5,582 bases of DNA, taken from NCBI GenBank assembly GCA_024691465.1, contig JAILNO010000107.1:1-5582 (forward strand), read 5' to 3'. The notes below the pieces were generated by a model, which worked only from the letters and a program-made list of their open reading frames with translations, did not search any database and was not told the DNA's origin. This document shows, one piece after another, positions 1-5,582 of the stretch. The stretch comes from Pseudobutyrivibrio sp. Lineage in GTDB: Bacteria > Bacillota_A > Clostridia > Lachnospirales > Lachnospiraceae. Position 1 is the first letter of the stretch; every line of letters begins with the position of its first letter. Position numbers and translations under genes: made by a program.

Positions 1-138
<138 letters not shown>

Positions 139-312
139 AAAAAGTTTAATTCCGAATCAGTATAAAACTGACTTGTTTACTAATAAAGGTTTCGTTTCAT
201 TAAGAAACTTAAATGAATTTCAAGGATACATGTTAAAATAACTTGTATTAATTCAAGGTTTGTTTCACTGTTCAGTTATCAATCTTCTCTTTGTTGTTGC
301 CCTCAGCAGCAA
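139..312 (-). other. rRNA operon leader (pre-16S), A/T-rich, with hairpins
   Basis: This is the transcribed spacer between the inferred start of promoter P2 and the mature 16S end. It contains no reading frame of note. Visible small inverted repeats are at 296-313 (GTTGC/GCAAC, at the very start of the P2 transcript), 226-248 (ATACA-A-GTTA, loop of 3, TAAC-A-TGTAT, one internal A-A mismatch), 194-208 (GTTTC/GAAAC) overlapping an alternative at 196-217 (TTCATT/AATGAA), and 157-171 (TCAGT/ACTGA). In known rRNA operons such leaders carry antitermination and RNase processing signals. The main 16S processing stem pairs with sequence downstream of 16S, which is not in the window, so it cannot be checked here. 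Confidence 0.7.
253..284 (-). promoter_or_regulatory. boxA-like rRNA leader element
   Basis: The minus strand reads GATTGATAACTGAACA followed by GTGAAACAAACCTTGA. It resembles the conserved TTTGAAAACTGAACA-type motif found upstream of 16S and in 16S-23S spacers of Firmicutes rRNA operons, which covers the boxA region used by Nus-factor antitermination. The position, about 30-60 nt downstream of the P2 start and well ahead of 16S, fits. The assignment rests on recalled motif similarity and location only. The match to the classical TGCTCTTTAACA boxA is loose. Confidence 0.4.
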
Positions 313-348
313 CTCGTATATAGTATCATGAGTGACTGTCTTTGTCAA
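313..348 (-). promoter_or_regulatory. rRNA promoter P2 (proximal), sigma-A type
   Basis: The minus strand shows a perfect -35 box TTGACA (343-348), a 17-bp spacer, and a -10 box TACTAT (320-325) preceded by TG one base upstream, giving an extended -10. Initiation is expected near 313-314. Upstream of the -35 box lie A/T tracts (349-378) that could act as an UP element. A 17-bp spacer and near-consensus hexamers are typical of strong rRNA promoters. This is the promoter closest to 16S. Confidence 0.9.
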
Positions 349-358
349 CAACTTTTTT

Positions 359-422
359 ATGATTTTTTCAAATCATTTTTCTCAGAAAACTAAGTGTTTT
401 CTAAGTGTGCCGCTCTCAGCGG
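359..422 (-). other. Inter-promoter structured region with three hairpins
   Basis: Three successive perfect or near-perfect inverted repeats lie downstream of P1 and upstream of P2. They are CCGCT-GAG-AGCGG (410-422), a 10-bp stem CTTAGAAAAC/GTTTTCTGAG with a 5-nt loop and one G-U pair (381-405), and ATGATTT-GAAA-AAATCAT with a GNRA-type loop (359-376). No run of T follows any of them on the minus strand, so they do not look like intrinsic terminators in the direction of transcription. They would fold at the 5' end of a P1-initiated transcript. The short direct repeat CTAAGTGT (plus strand) at 390-397 and 401-408 lies within the middle stem, with an 11-bp period. Function is unknown. Confidence 0.5.
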
Positions 423-425
423 AAC

Positions 426-461
426 GATTAGTATAATATCATCCACCACATTTAATGTCAA
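426..461 (-). promoter_or_regulatory. rRNA promoter P1 (distal), sigma-A type
   Basis: The minus strand shows -35 TTGACA (456-461), a 17-bp spacer, and -10 TATTAT (433-438) with an extended -10 TG one base upstream. Initiation is expected around 426-428. A/T tracts between the cvpA stop codon and the -35 box (462-488) could serve as an UP element. The core matches P2 in its -35 hexamer, spacer length and TG motif, and lies exactly 113 bp upstream of it. Tandem promoters of this kind are usual for rRNA operons. It could also be the sole source of the structured inter-promoter transcript. Confidence 0.88.
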
Positions 462-488
462 CGCTTTTTTCCAAAAAAATTAATGTCT

Positions 489-1160
489 TTATATTCCGAT
501 AATTCGTGTAATTAGATTGTTTTGATAGACAAAATATAGGAGCTCGTCTTTTTCTACATTAGTAAGCACAAACTGCCCAAAAGTAGAAGTAGGGAAGCAT
601 GTGGCTATATACATCATAGCCCATATTATAAGTACGCCCTCTGCAAACCCTGCCACGAATCCTAAAAGTCTATTAACATCCCTAAGGCCTGGCACCAGCC
701 CTATAGCCTTAATAAGCTTATCTATTATTATTATAAGTATAATTCCTATGATTAGAGCCATTATGGTAGAGATGCCCTTTATAGCTGCATCAGTAAGTTC
801 TTCTGCTATTGCGCTAATAGTTGCTTCTATAGAAGAGCGTACTTCCTCCTCTATATTGTCCTTAATGGACTTAGGGATCATAACCATGACGGCCTCCTCA
901 CCAGTGCCCGCTTCCTTAGCCTCAGACTCTGTGTACTTCTCAGTAAGGTGGTCGGCTATAGATGCATGGACAGTAGTAGGTATATCAGTGGTAGTAGAGA
1001 TATAATTAGCTAAGATATTACTTCCATAATTAATGAAGATGATAAGGAATATCCAAGCAATGATGCCAAAGACTATTCTAAGCATACCTTTACTGGCACC
1101 TCGGTATATAGATATGATCATTATTGATACGCAAATAAAAAACAGAATATTAAAATCCAT
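489..1160 (-). CDS. CvpA-family integral membrane protein
   Basis: The product is a 223-residue membrane protein with four hydrophobic segments at about residues 3-19, 27-46, 130-150 and 166-186. The last pair carries the CvpA-type signature, a glycine/leucine-rich stretch GLRDVNRLLGFVAGFAEG (about 158-175). The CvpA family is named for colicin V production in E. coli; its molecular role is still unclear, with links to envelope homeostasis. By the positive-inside rule the basic loops (YRGASKGMLR; DKLIKAIGLVPGLRDVNR) are cytoplasmic, which places the ~80-residue acidic, helix-prone loop (48-128) and the C-terminus outside. The start is supported by a strong AAGGAG four bases upstream that overlaps the stop codon of the preceding gene, so the two are probably translationally coupled. 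No terminator is seen after its stop; rRNA promoter P1 begins 27 bp further on. Family is fairly sure, function is not. Confidence 0.85.
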   Translation of the reverse strand: MDFNILFFICVSIMIISIYRGASKGMLRIVFGIIAWIFLIIFINYGSNILANYISTTTDIPTTVHASIADHLTEKYTESEAKEAGTGEEAVMVMIPKSIKDNIEEEVRSSIEATISAIAEELTDAAIKGISTIMALIIGIILIIIIDKLIKAIGLVPGLRDVNRLLGFVAGFAEGVLIIWAMMYIATCFPTSTFGQFVLTNVEKDELLYFVYQNNLITRIIGI

Positions 1161-1164
1161 AGGT

Positions 1165-1170
1165 CTCCTT
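1165..1170 (-). promoter_or_regulatory. Ribosome binding site of cvpA-family gene overlapping upstream stop codon
   Basis: The minus strand reads AAGGAG four bases before the ATG at 1158-1160. Its first two bases (1169-1170) are shared with the TAA stop (1169-1171) of the upstream DUF5711-like gene. This fixes the start codon and implies that ribosomes terminating on the upstream frame can re-initiate here. Confidence 0.8.
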
Positions 1171-2383
1171 ATTTAATGTATATTTCCTGTGTCTTAGAAT
1201 CCCCTATTACATAGTATCTCTTAGCTGTGCTTCCAGGGATGATGTTATATACTCCCTCATCGAAAGCATAGTTGAATCTCCTGAATCCCTGTAGATTATA
1301 TATAGATACTTCATTACCATTCTTAAGATATATCTCGCTATTATCAAGTATATCGATAGTATCGTAGCTATCTATCTGCTTAGACATCCACCTGAATCCA
1401 TATAGATTGTAGACGTTGAGCTGATTCACTACCTCCCCTGACTCAAGAGCGGTCTCACATACATAACCAAAGTGAGTATCATTATAGAAGATACTCTTCA
1501 TCTCTTCAGGTACAGATATCTCCTTGGCTATAGTTGCTCTGAGGTTATTGTTAAAGATAACTATCTTGTTATTGCAAAATGCGATAGCCTTGTCATTCTT
1601 AACATAATCTACCTTAGGTATTAATGTTCCTATATAACTATATGAAGCGACTATATTGTCCTCTTCCTTTTTGCCTGCGCTAGTAAAGTCGTAAAACACC
1701 AGGTCAGTTGATACTTCGCCCTCTTTTACATTAATAATAGAAAGAAGTAGTCTGGTGGCATCAGATGAAAGGGCCATAGATACTGGATATCCACGGTTCT
1801 CAGGATGAACCTCGCCTGATACTAGTACTGATCCATCATCGTCGTACATCTGAATGTAGCTGGTGGTATTCTCCTGCAGAAGCAGTGCTACTGTTCCCTG
1901 TGATGCTACCTGAGCCTCGATTACTGGAGTGGTGGTGGTGATGGTATTGACATAACCACTGGTGGAGAATACATCCACCTCAGTACCCTTCTTATCATAT
2001 ACAACGATATACTTGTCGCAGAAATCAATATTCGGATTGATCATATCATAGGTATAATTCCAGATTAATGTGCCATCATACTTCGTGTAAAAGATACCAT
2101 CTGCACTGTACTTGATTAAATTGTTATTGAAACTACAATAGTTGCTCTCAAGAGAATCATTCCTATCCCAGGACTTCTCCACCTCGTAATCAGAATAGGT
2201 AGTTACAATCCTGATAACCATGATAGCCACAATTACTAGCACAATAAGGGCAATCAGAAATATGTAGCGCTTCTTAGGTGGTCTATAATCATCGTCTACT
2301 TTGCGCTCAAGGACAGGTTCGCTGGTATCCTCTGTATCTGTATCTTGTTTCTCTGGTAATTTAATAATCTTGAATTCTTCCAT
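1169..2383 (-). CDS. DUF5711-like membrane-anchored beta-propeller-type protein
   Basis: The product is a 404-residue protein with three parts. Residues 1-35 are acidic and polar, with no signal peptide. A PPKKR cluster precedes a single strongly hydrophobic helix (about 40-60). The remaining ~340 residues are rich in beta strands and Tyr/Asp/Asn/Gly turns, like WD40/PQQ-type propellers. Blade-like repetition is visible near the end: VYNLYGFRWMSKQIDSYDTI (324-343) aligns with IYNLQGFRRFNYAFDEGVYN (361-380). Basic residues before the helix predict a cytoplasmic N-terminus and an extracytoplasmic C-terminal domain. I recognise the overall form as that of DUF5711 proteins of Clostridia; no biochemical role is known to me. 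The upstream purine stretch AGAGAG is only a weak ribosome binding site, but no better start is apparent. The gene lies 29 bp past the glgB terminator and 8 bp ahead of the CvpA-family gene, with which it likely forms an operon. Confidence 0.8.
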   Translation of the reverse strand: MEEFKIIKLPEKQDTDTEDTSEPVLERKVDDDYRPPKKRYIFLIALIVLVIVAIMVIRIVTTYSDYEVEKSWDRNDSLESNYCSFNNNLIKYSADGIFYTKYDGTLIWNYTYDMINPNIDFCDKYIVVYDKKGTEVDVFSTSGYVNTITTTTPVIEAQVASQGTVALLLQENTTSYIQMYDDDGSVLVSGEVHPENRGYPVSMALSSDATRLLLSIINVKEGEVSTDLVFYDFTSAGKKEEDNIVASYSYIGTLIPKVDYVKNDKAIAFCNNKIVIFNNNLRATIAKEISVPEEMKSIFYNDTHFGYVCETALESGEVVNQLNVYNLYGFRWMSKQIDSYDTIDILDNSEIYLKNGNEVSIYNLQGFRRFNYAFDEGVYNIIPGSTAKRYYVIGDSKTQEIYIK

Positions 2384-2400
2384 TACTACTCTCTAACTAT

Positions 2401-2430
2401 AAAATAAGAAAAGGGCTGTATTAACAGCCC
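2401..2430 (-). terminator. Intrinsic terminator after glgB
   Basis: On the minus strand a perfect 7-bp G/C-rich stem GGGCTGT-TAAT-ACAGCCC (2413-2430, 4-nt loop) is followed directly by the T-rich tract TTTTCTTATTTT (2401-2412). It begins six bases past the glgB stop codon (2437-2439), the expected place for a rho-independent terminator. It separates the ATPase-glgB unit from the DUF5711-cvpA unit. Confidence 0.92.
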
Positions 2431-2436
2431 AATTGT

Positions 2437-4335
2437 TTAATAAACAAATATCGCCACTTGATATGGTGCCACAGGAAATGCAATGGAATAATCCCTTCCG
2501 TCACACTCCTGCTTGGTAGGAAGGATGGTCTCTGGAATAACACTGCCAGGACCTCCAAAATGCTCCTGCTCGCTATCTAACAACAGCTTGAAACGACGAT
2601 TCTCTGGAACTCCTACCATGTAATCATCGTATCTCATAGGTGTCATATTGATAACAAATAGCAAGTTGTTCTTGCCGTTTTTGGACTTACGAATAAAACT
2701 GAAAATGCTACGATAGCTGTCGTTAGCATTGATCCACTCAAAACCGGCCCACGATACATCTAATTCGTACATAGCAGGATAAGCCCTGTATATATGTAGA
2801 AGCTCCTTATACATACGAGATACGTGCCTGTGATTAGGATTATCAAGTACATACCAATCCAGCTCTCTGGCCTCACTCCACTCTGTACCCTGGGCGAATT
2901 CCTGGCCCATGAAGAGTAGCTTCTTGCCTGGGTGACCCATCATAAATGCGTAACCTGCCATGAGGTTCTTGTACTTGTCCACCTCTAGACCTGGCATCTT
3001 GGCAAGCATAGAGCCCTTCAGATGTACTACCTCGTCATGGCTAAGCACTAATATATATCTCTCGGCCTCATTGTAGCTCATGGCAAAGGTCATTCTATTG
3101 TGATTATCTTTTCTAAAATATGGATCAAGACTCATGTAATCAATGAAGTCATGCATCCATCCCATGTTCCACTTGTAGGAGAAATTAAGTCCTCCATCCT
3201 CAACATCACCTGTAATCTTAGGCCATGCAGTGGATTCCTCAGCTATCATAACAGCCCCTGGGTTGCGACCTCTAATGAGGGTATTGATATGCTTGAAGAA
3301 CTCAATAGCATCTAAGTTCTCATTGCCACCGTGCTCGTTAGGTACCCACTGACCTGGCTTCTTGCCATAGTCGAGATAAAGCATGGAAGCAACTGCATCC
3401 ACTCTGAGTCCATCTATATGGTACTGCTCAACCCACTGAAGAGCGCTGCCTATGAGGAAATTCTTAACCTCGGCCTTGCCATAATTGAATATCTTGGTAC
3501 CCCAATCAGGGTGCTCACCCTTCCTAGGATCTGGGTATTCATATAAGGCTCTACCATCGAACTCAGCCAGACCATGGGCGTCCTTAGGGAAGTGGGCAGG
3601 AACCCAGTCCAAAATGACGCCTATGCCATTCTTGTGAAGATAATTAACTAGATACATAAAATCGTCAGGGCTACCGTACCTGGAAGTAGGCGCATAGTAA
3701 CCTGTGACCTGATAGCCCCAAGAACCATCGAATGGATATTCAGAAATACCCATGAGCTCTACGTGAGTGTATCCCATATCAAGAACATACTCAGTAAGAC
3801 TGTGGGCAAACTCTCTATAGCTGTAGAAACCATCATTCTCTGGTCTAGGGTGGCGCTTCCACGAACCTGGATGCACCTCATATATAGCAAGTGGCTGCTC
3901 CCAGAAATTCTTGGCAGCCTTGCGCTTTTTCATCCAAGCGGAATCAGTCCACTTGAATTTAGAATTATCAAATAGTCTAGAAGCTGTACCTGGTCTAACC
4001 TCTGCATATGTAGCGTATGGATCAGCCTTGTATAACTTGTTTCCATCCTCTGCACAGATAAGGTACTTATAGAGCTGGCCCTCTTGAGCCTCAGGAATAA
4101 ATGCCTCGTATATGCCCTGGGCAATTGGCTCCACCCTAACCATAGGATTGCGAGTCTCGTCCCAGTTATTGAAATCACCTATTACCGAAACGCTAATAGC
4201 GTGTGGTGCCCACACATCGAAATAAAAGCCTGTCTCCTTGCCCCTCTTCCCCTTATGGGCTCCAAGCTTCTTATAAATGTCGTAGTGGGTGCCTTGGCCA
4301 AATAGGTAGGCATCTAAATCTGTAAAATTGCTCAT
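2437..4335 (-). CDS. glgB: 1,4-alpha-glucan (glycogen) branching enzyme
   Basis: GlgB cuts alpha-1,4 glucan chains and re-attaches the segment through an alpha-1,6 bond, the branching step of glycogen synthesis in the cytoplasm. The 632-residue protein has an N-terminal CBM48 domain (about 30-115, with FDVWAPHAISVSVIGDFNNW) and then a GH13 catalytic barrel with all four conserved regions. These are DWVPAHFP (243-250), GLRVDAVASMLYLDY with nucleophile Asp313, AEEST with probable acid/base Glu366, and LSHDEVVH with Asp434. A C-terminal beta domain runs to the end (about 540-632). It lacks the extra N-terminal module of the 728-residue E. coli enzyme, as is usual in Firmicutes. The start is supported by AAGGGG 11 bases upstream. 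HDEVVH is followed by Leu-Lys where E. coli has Gly-Lys, probably a lineage variant. It follows the ATPase gene by 26 bp; no other glycogen gene is in view. A terminator follows. Confidence 0.97.
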   Translation of the reverse strand: MSNFTDLDAYLFGQGTHYDIYKKLGAHKGKRGKETGFYFDVWAPHAISVSVIGDFNNWDETRNPMVRVEPIAQGIYEAFIPEAQEGQLYKYLICAEDGNKLYKADPYATYAEVRPGTASRLFDNSKFKWTDSAWMKKRKAAKNFWEQPLAIYEVHPGSWKRHPRPENDGFYSYREFAHSLTEYVLDMGYTHVELMGISEYPFDGSWGYQVTGYYAPTSRYGSPDDFMYLVNYLHKNGIGVILDWVPAHFPKDAHGLAEFDGRALYEYPDPRKGEHPDWGTKIFNYGKAEVKNFLIGSALQWVEQYHIDGLRVDAVASMLYLDYGKKPGQWVPNEHGGNENLDAIEFFKHINTLIRGRNPGAVMIAEESTAWPKITGDVEDGGLNFSYKWNMGWMHDFIDYMSLDPYFRKDNHNRMTFAMSYNEAERYILVLSHDEVVHLKGSMLAKMPGLEVDKYKNLMAGYAFMMGHPGKKLLFMGQEFAQGTEWSEARELDWYVLDNPNHRHVSRMYKELLHIYRAYPAMYELDVSWAGFEWINANDSYRSIFSFIRKSKNGKNNLLFVINMTPMRYDDYMVGVPENRRFKLLLDSEQEHFGGPGSVIPETILPTKQECDGRDYSIAFPVAPYQVAIFVY

Positions 4336-4346
4336 ATACTTCTCTT

Positions 4347-4352
4347 CCCCTT
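4347..4352 (-). promoter_or_regulatory. Ribosome binding site of glgB
   Basis: The minus strand reads AAGGGG, 11 bases before the ATG at 4333-4335, with a further purine-rich AAGAGAAG between. The 26-bp gap between the upstream stop codon and this ATG is A/T-rich and holds no visible promoter or terminator, consistent with co-transcription. Confidence 0.65.
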
Positions 4353-4361
4353 AAATAATTA

Positions 4362-5582
4362 TTATTTATCAAAATCCTTCTCTTTAAGAATGACATTGCC
4401 GTACTTGTCGTACTTAGGCTTATTGAAAAATCCTCCTTTAGTAGACTTCTCAATAGCATCATCCATAATCTCAGCAACCTCTTTGATAGTGGTGACATGG
4501 TCATATCTACCAATTAGATTGATACGATTATATAGTGCAAGGATACCCATATCATCTATGGTGCAGCCTGCCTCAAGTGCATAAGTCTTAGCAAAGGATA
4601 CTAACTCATCGATAGAGAATACTGGAATAACAACCTTCTCAGTGAATCTCTTAGCGAATGAACTATCCTTAATTAAGGCCTTATCAATGCCTTTCTTGCT
4701 GTCTTCAATAATAATAATTGTGCCTGTATTATCTGATTCCATAAGGAGTGACAGTGTAAGTGCTGTCTCCTTAGAAATGCCTCCAGCGCTCTCAATAATC
4801 AAGCAACCGCTCTGAATCTTAGAGTATAGCTTCTGGATATCTTTCTCGTTAAGCTTCTCTCCAGAAATCTTACCAATGCCTCCCTTAGGGAAACCTGTCT
4901 TCTTCTGAAGAACCTTAATAATGCTGGTAGCCATCTGAGTCTTGCCTGAACCAGACTCGCCTACGATAGCAATACATCCACCATTAGCCTGTGGCTTGTT
5001 GATATAAGATGCAGCACCCTCGATAACTCTGATGATATTAGCCTTCATACCATTGATAGGTAAAAAGTACGAGAATACCTCAAGATCCTCATCCTCAAGA
5101 TTAAGCTCTGACTGAGGCTTAGATGCTTCAAGTGCGGCTCTGGTAGGGGCTGCTACCTGAGTGTCTACCATAGGCTCTTCAATCTGTACGCGCTCAACCT
5201 GTACTGGTGCCACCTCTGGAACTACTGGCTCAGCTTCAGATACTGTAGGCTCCTCCTCAAAAATATCTGGTGGCAACTGTATCTCTGGTAATACTATATC
5301 GTCGAAACTGACCTGAGGCATAGGTGCTTCCTCTACCTCAGCTGCTTCGTCATATATCTCCTCTGGAAGCTCAGTAAGCTCCTCAACCTGAGGCTCTACT
5401 AACTCATCCATAACGGGTATCTCAACCTCAGGGATGGTCAACTCTGGCTCCTCGATCTCCTGCAGTGGTTCTGGAGCTGTAAACTCAGGTTCCTCAACCT
5501 GAGGCTCTGCCTCTAACTCTGGAGCTATAGGCTCTACAGGTGTAACCTGCTGCACTGGAATGCTAACCTCAGGAACTGCTGG
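4362..5582 (-). CDS. AAA+ ATPase (SpoVK/CbxX-like) with Pro/Glu/Val-rich N-terminal region, 5' end missing
   Basis: The frame is open to the right edge: 406 codons plus stop are visible and the start lies outside. The GTG at 5553-5555 is most likely an internal valine, because nine open codons of the same Pro/Val-rich composition precede it. In-window residues 1 to about 165 are low-complexity and acidic, dominated by Pro, Glu, Val and Ile, probably a disordered linker. From about 175 an AAA+-like domain follows: Walker A GESGSGKT (208-215); a Walker B-like strand CLIIESAG (260-267) in which the usual Asp-Glu pair is Glu-Ser; a second core strand GTIIIIEDSKKGIDKAL (287-303); a candidate arginine finger in AKRF (309-313); and a helical lid. 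The order matches the CbxX/CfxQ/SpoVK group, where the equivalent motifs are LFIDEAY and SRF. The tail is charged (YDKYGNVILKEKDFDK). Its target is unknown. It lies 26 bp ahead of glgB, probably in one transcript. Confidence 0.75.
   Translation of the reverse strand, partial: PAVPEVSIPVQQVTPVEPIAPELEAEPQVEEPEFTAPEPLQEIEEPELTIPEVEIPVMDELVEPQVEELTELPEEIYDEAAEVEEAPMPQVSFDDIVLPEIQLPPDIFEEEPTVSEAEPVVPEVAPVQVERVQIEEPMVDTQVAAPTRAALEASKPQSELNLEDEDLEVFSYFLPINGMKANIIRVIEGAASYINKPQANGGCIAIVGESGSGKTQMATSIIKVLQKKTGFPKGGIGKISGEKLNEKDIQKLYSKIQSGCLIIESAGGISKETALTLSLLMESDNTGTIIIIEDSKKGIDKALIKDSSFAKRFTEKVVIPVFSIDELVSFAKTYALEAGCTIDDMGILALYNRINLIGRYDHVTTIKEVAEIMDDAIEKSTKGGFFNKPKYDKYGNVILKEKDFDK
5380..5508 (-). 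repeat. 18-bp direct repeat within the Pro/Glu/Val-rich coding region
   Basis: The 18-mer TCCTCAACCTGAGGCTCT (plus strand) occurs exactly at 5380-5397 and 5491-5508. The offset of 111 bp (37 codons) keeps the frame, and both copies encode EPQVEE on the minus strand. Shorter, imperfect relatives (ACCTCAGG, CCTCTGG) are scattered through 5150-5582. This fits expansion of a low-complexity protein segment by in-frame duplication and divergence. Confidence 0.7.

Noticed and set aside
359..380. Plus-strand intrinsic terminator (ATGATTT/AAATCAT followed by TTTTT)
   Set aside because: The stem is nearly all A/T and no plus-strand gene lies upstream to need it; it is better explained as part of the A/T-rich region upstream of rRNA promoter P2.
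601..1005. 134-codon plus-strand open frame opposite the CvpA-family gene
   Set aside because: It lies wholly antisense to a well-supported gene with a strong ribosome binding site, and its hydrophobic, Ser/Ile-rich product is what the reverse of a membrane-protein gene gives.
2401..2450. Promoter for the DUF5711-like gene using TTGGGC or TTGTTT as -35
   Set aside because: The matching -10 candidates (TCTTAT, TAATAC) are poor and lie within the terminator, so the match is no better than chance in A/T-rich DNA.
3930..4178. 82-codon minus-strand frame inside glgB
   Set aside because: It sits inside the CBM48-coding part of glgB in another frame, with no ribosome binding site or motif of its own.
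4271..4513. 80-codon minus-strand frame overlapping the ATPase 3' end and the glgB start
   Set aside because: It is out of frame with two clear genes, has no recognisable domain, and has biased Leu/Arg composition typical of a shadow frame.
5380..5513. CRISPR-like repeat unit
   Set aside because: There are only two exact copies, in frame within a coding region and encoding the same EPQVEE peptide; the spacing and context are those of a low-complexity protein segment.
5553..5555. GTG as the start codon of the ATPase gene
   Set aside because: Nine further in-frame codons run to the right edge with the same Pro/Val composition and no stop, so GTG is most likely an internal valine and the gene is truncated by the window.

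Overview
The window looks like a chromosomal segment from a low-to-moderate GC Firmicute of the class Clostridia, most likely family Lachnospiraceae. The 16S rRNA 5' end carries a clostridial-type V1 region, the rRNA promoters have the consensus sigma-A form typical of Gram-positives, and a DUF5711-like membrane protein sits beside a CvpA-family protein, an arrangement I associate with Lachnospiraceae. Genus cannot be fixed from about 138 nt of 16S.

Every supported gene reads on the minus strand, so transcription runs from the right edge to the left. In that order: (1) the 3' part of a gene cut by the right edge, encoding a long Pro/Glu/Val-rich region followed by a SpoVK/CbxX-like AAA+ ATPase domain; (2) after 26 bp, glgB, a complete 632-residue glycogen branching enzyme with all GH13 catalytic motifs; (3) a clean intrinsic terminator; (4) a single-pass membrane protein with a predicted extracytoplasmic beta-propeller-like domain (DUF5711-like); (5) after 8 bp, a four-helix CvpA-family membrane protein whose ribosome binding site overlaps the preceding stop codon; (6) a 350-bp non-coding stretch with two near-consensus tandem rRNA promoters, several hairpins and a boxA-like leader; (7) the first ~138 nt of a 16S rRNA gene, cut by the left edge.

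The layout suggests two protein-coding transcription units: ATPase-glgB, and DUF5711-cvpA, the latter an envelope pair. The rRNA operon follows co-directionally and begins only 27 bp past the cvpA stop codon. No mobile element, CRISPR array, tRNA or phage signature is visible. I see mostly core-chromosome content. The least conventional parts are the ATPase with a degenerate Walker B motif, the unterminated cvpA-rrn junction, and the structured region between the two rRNA promoters.
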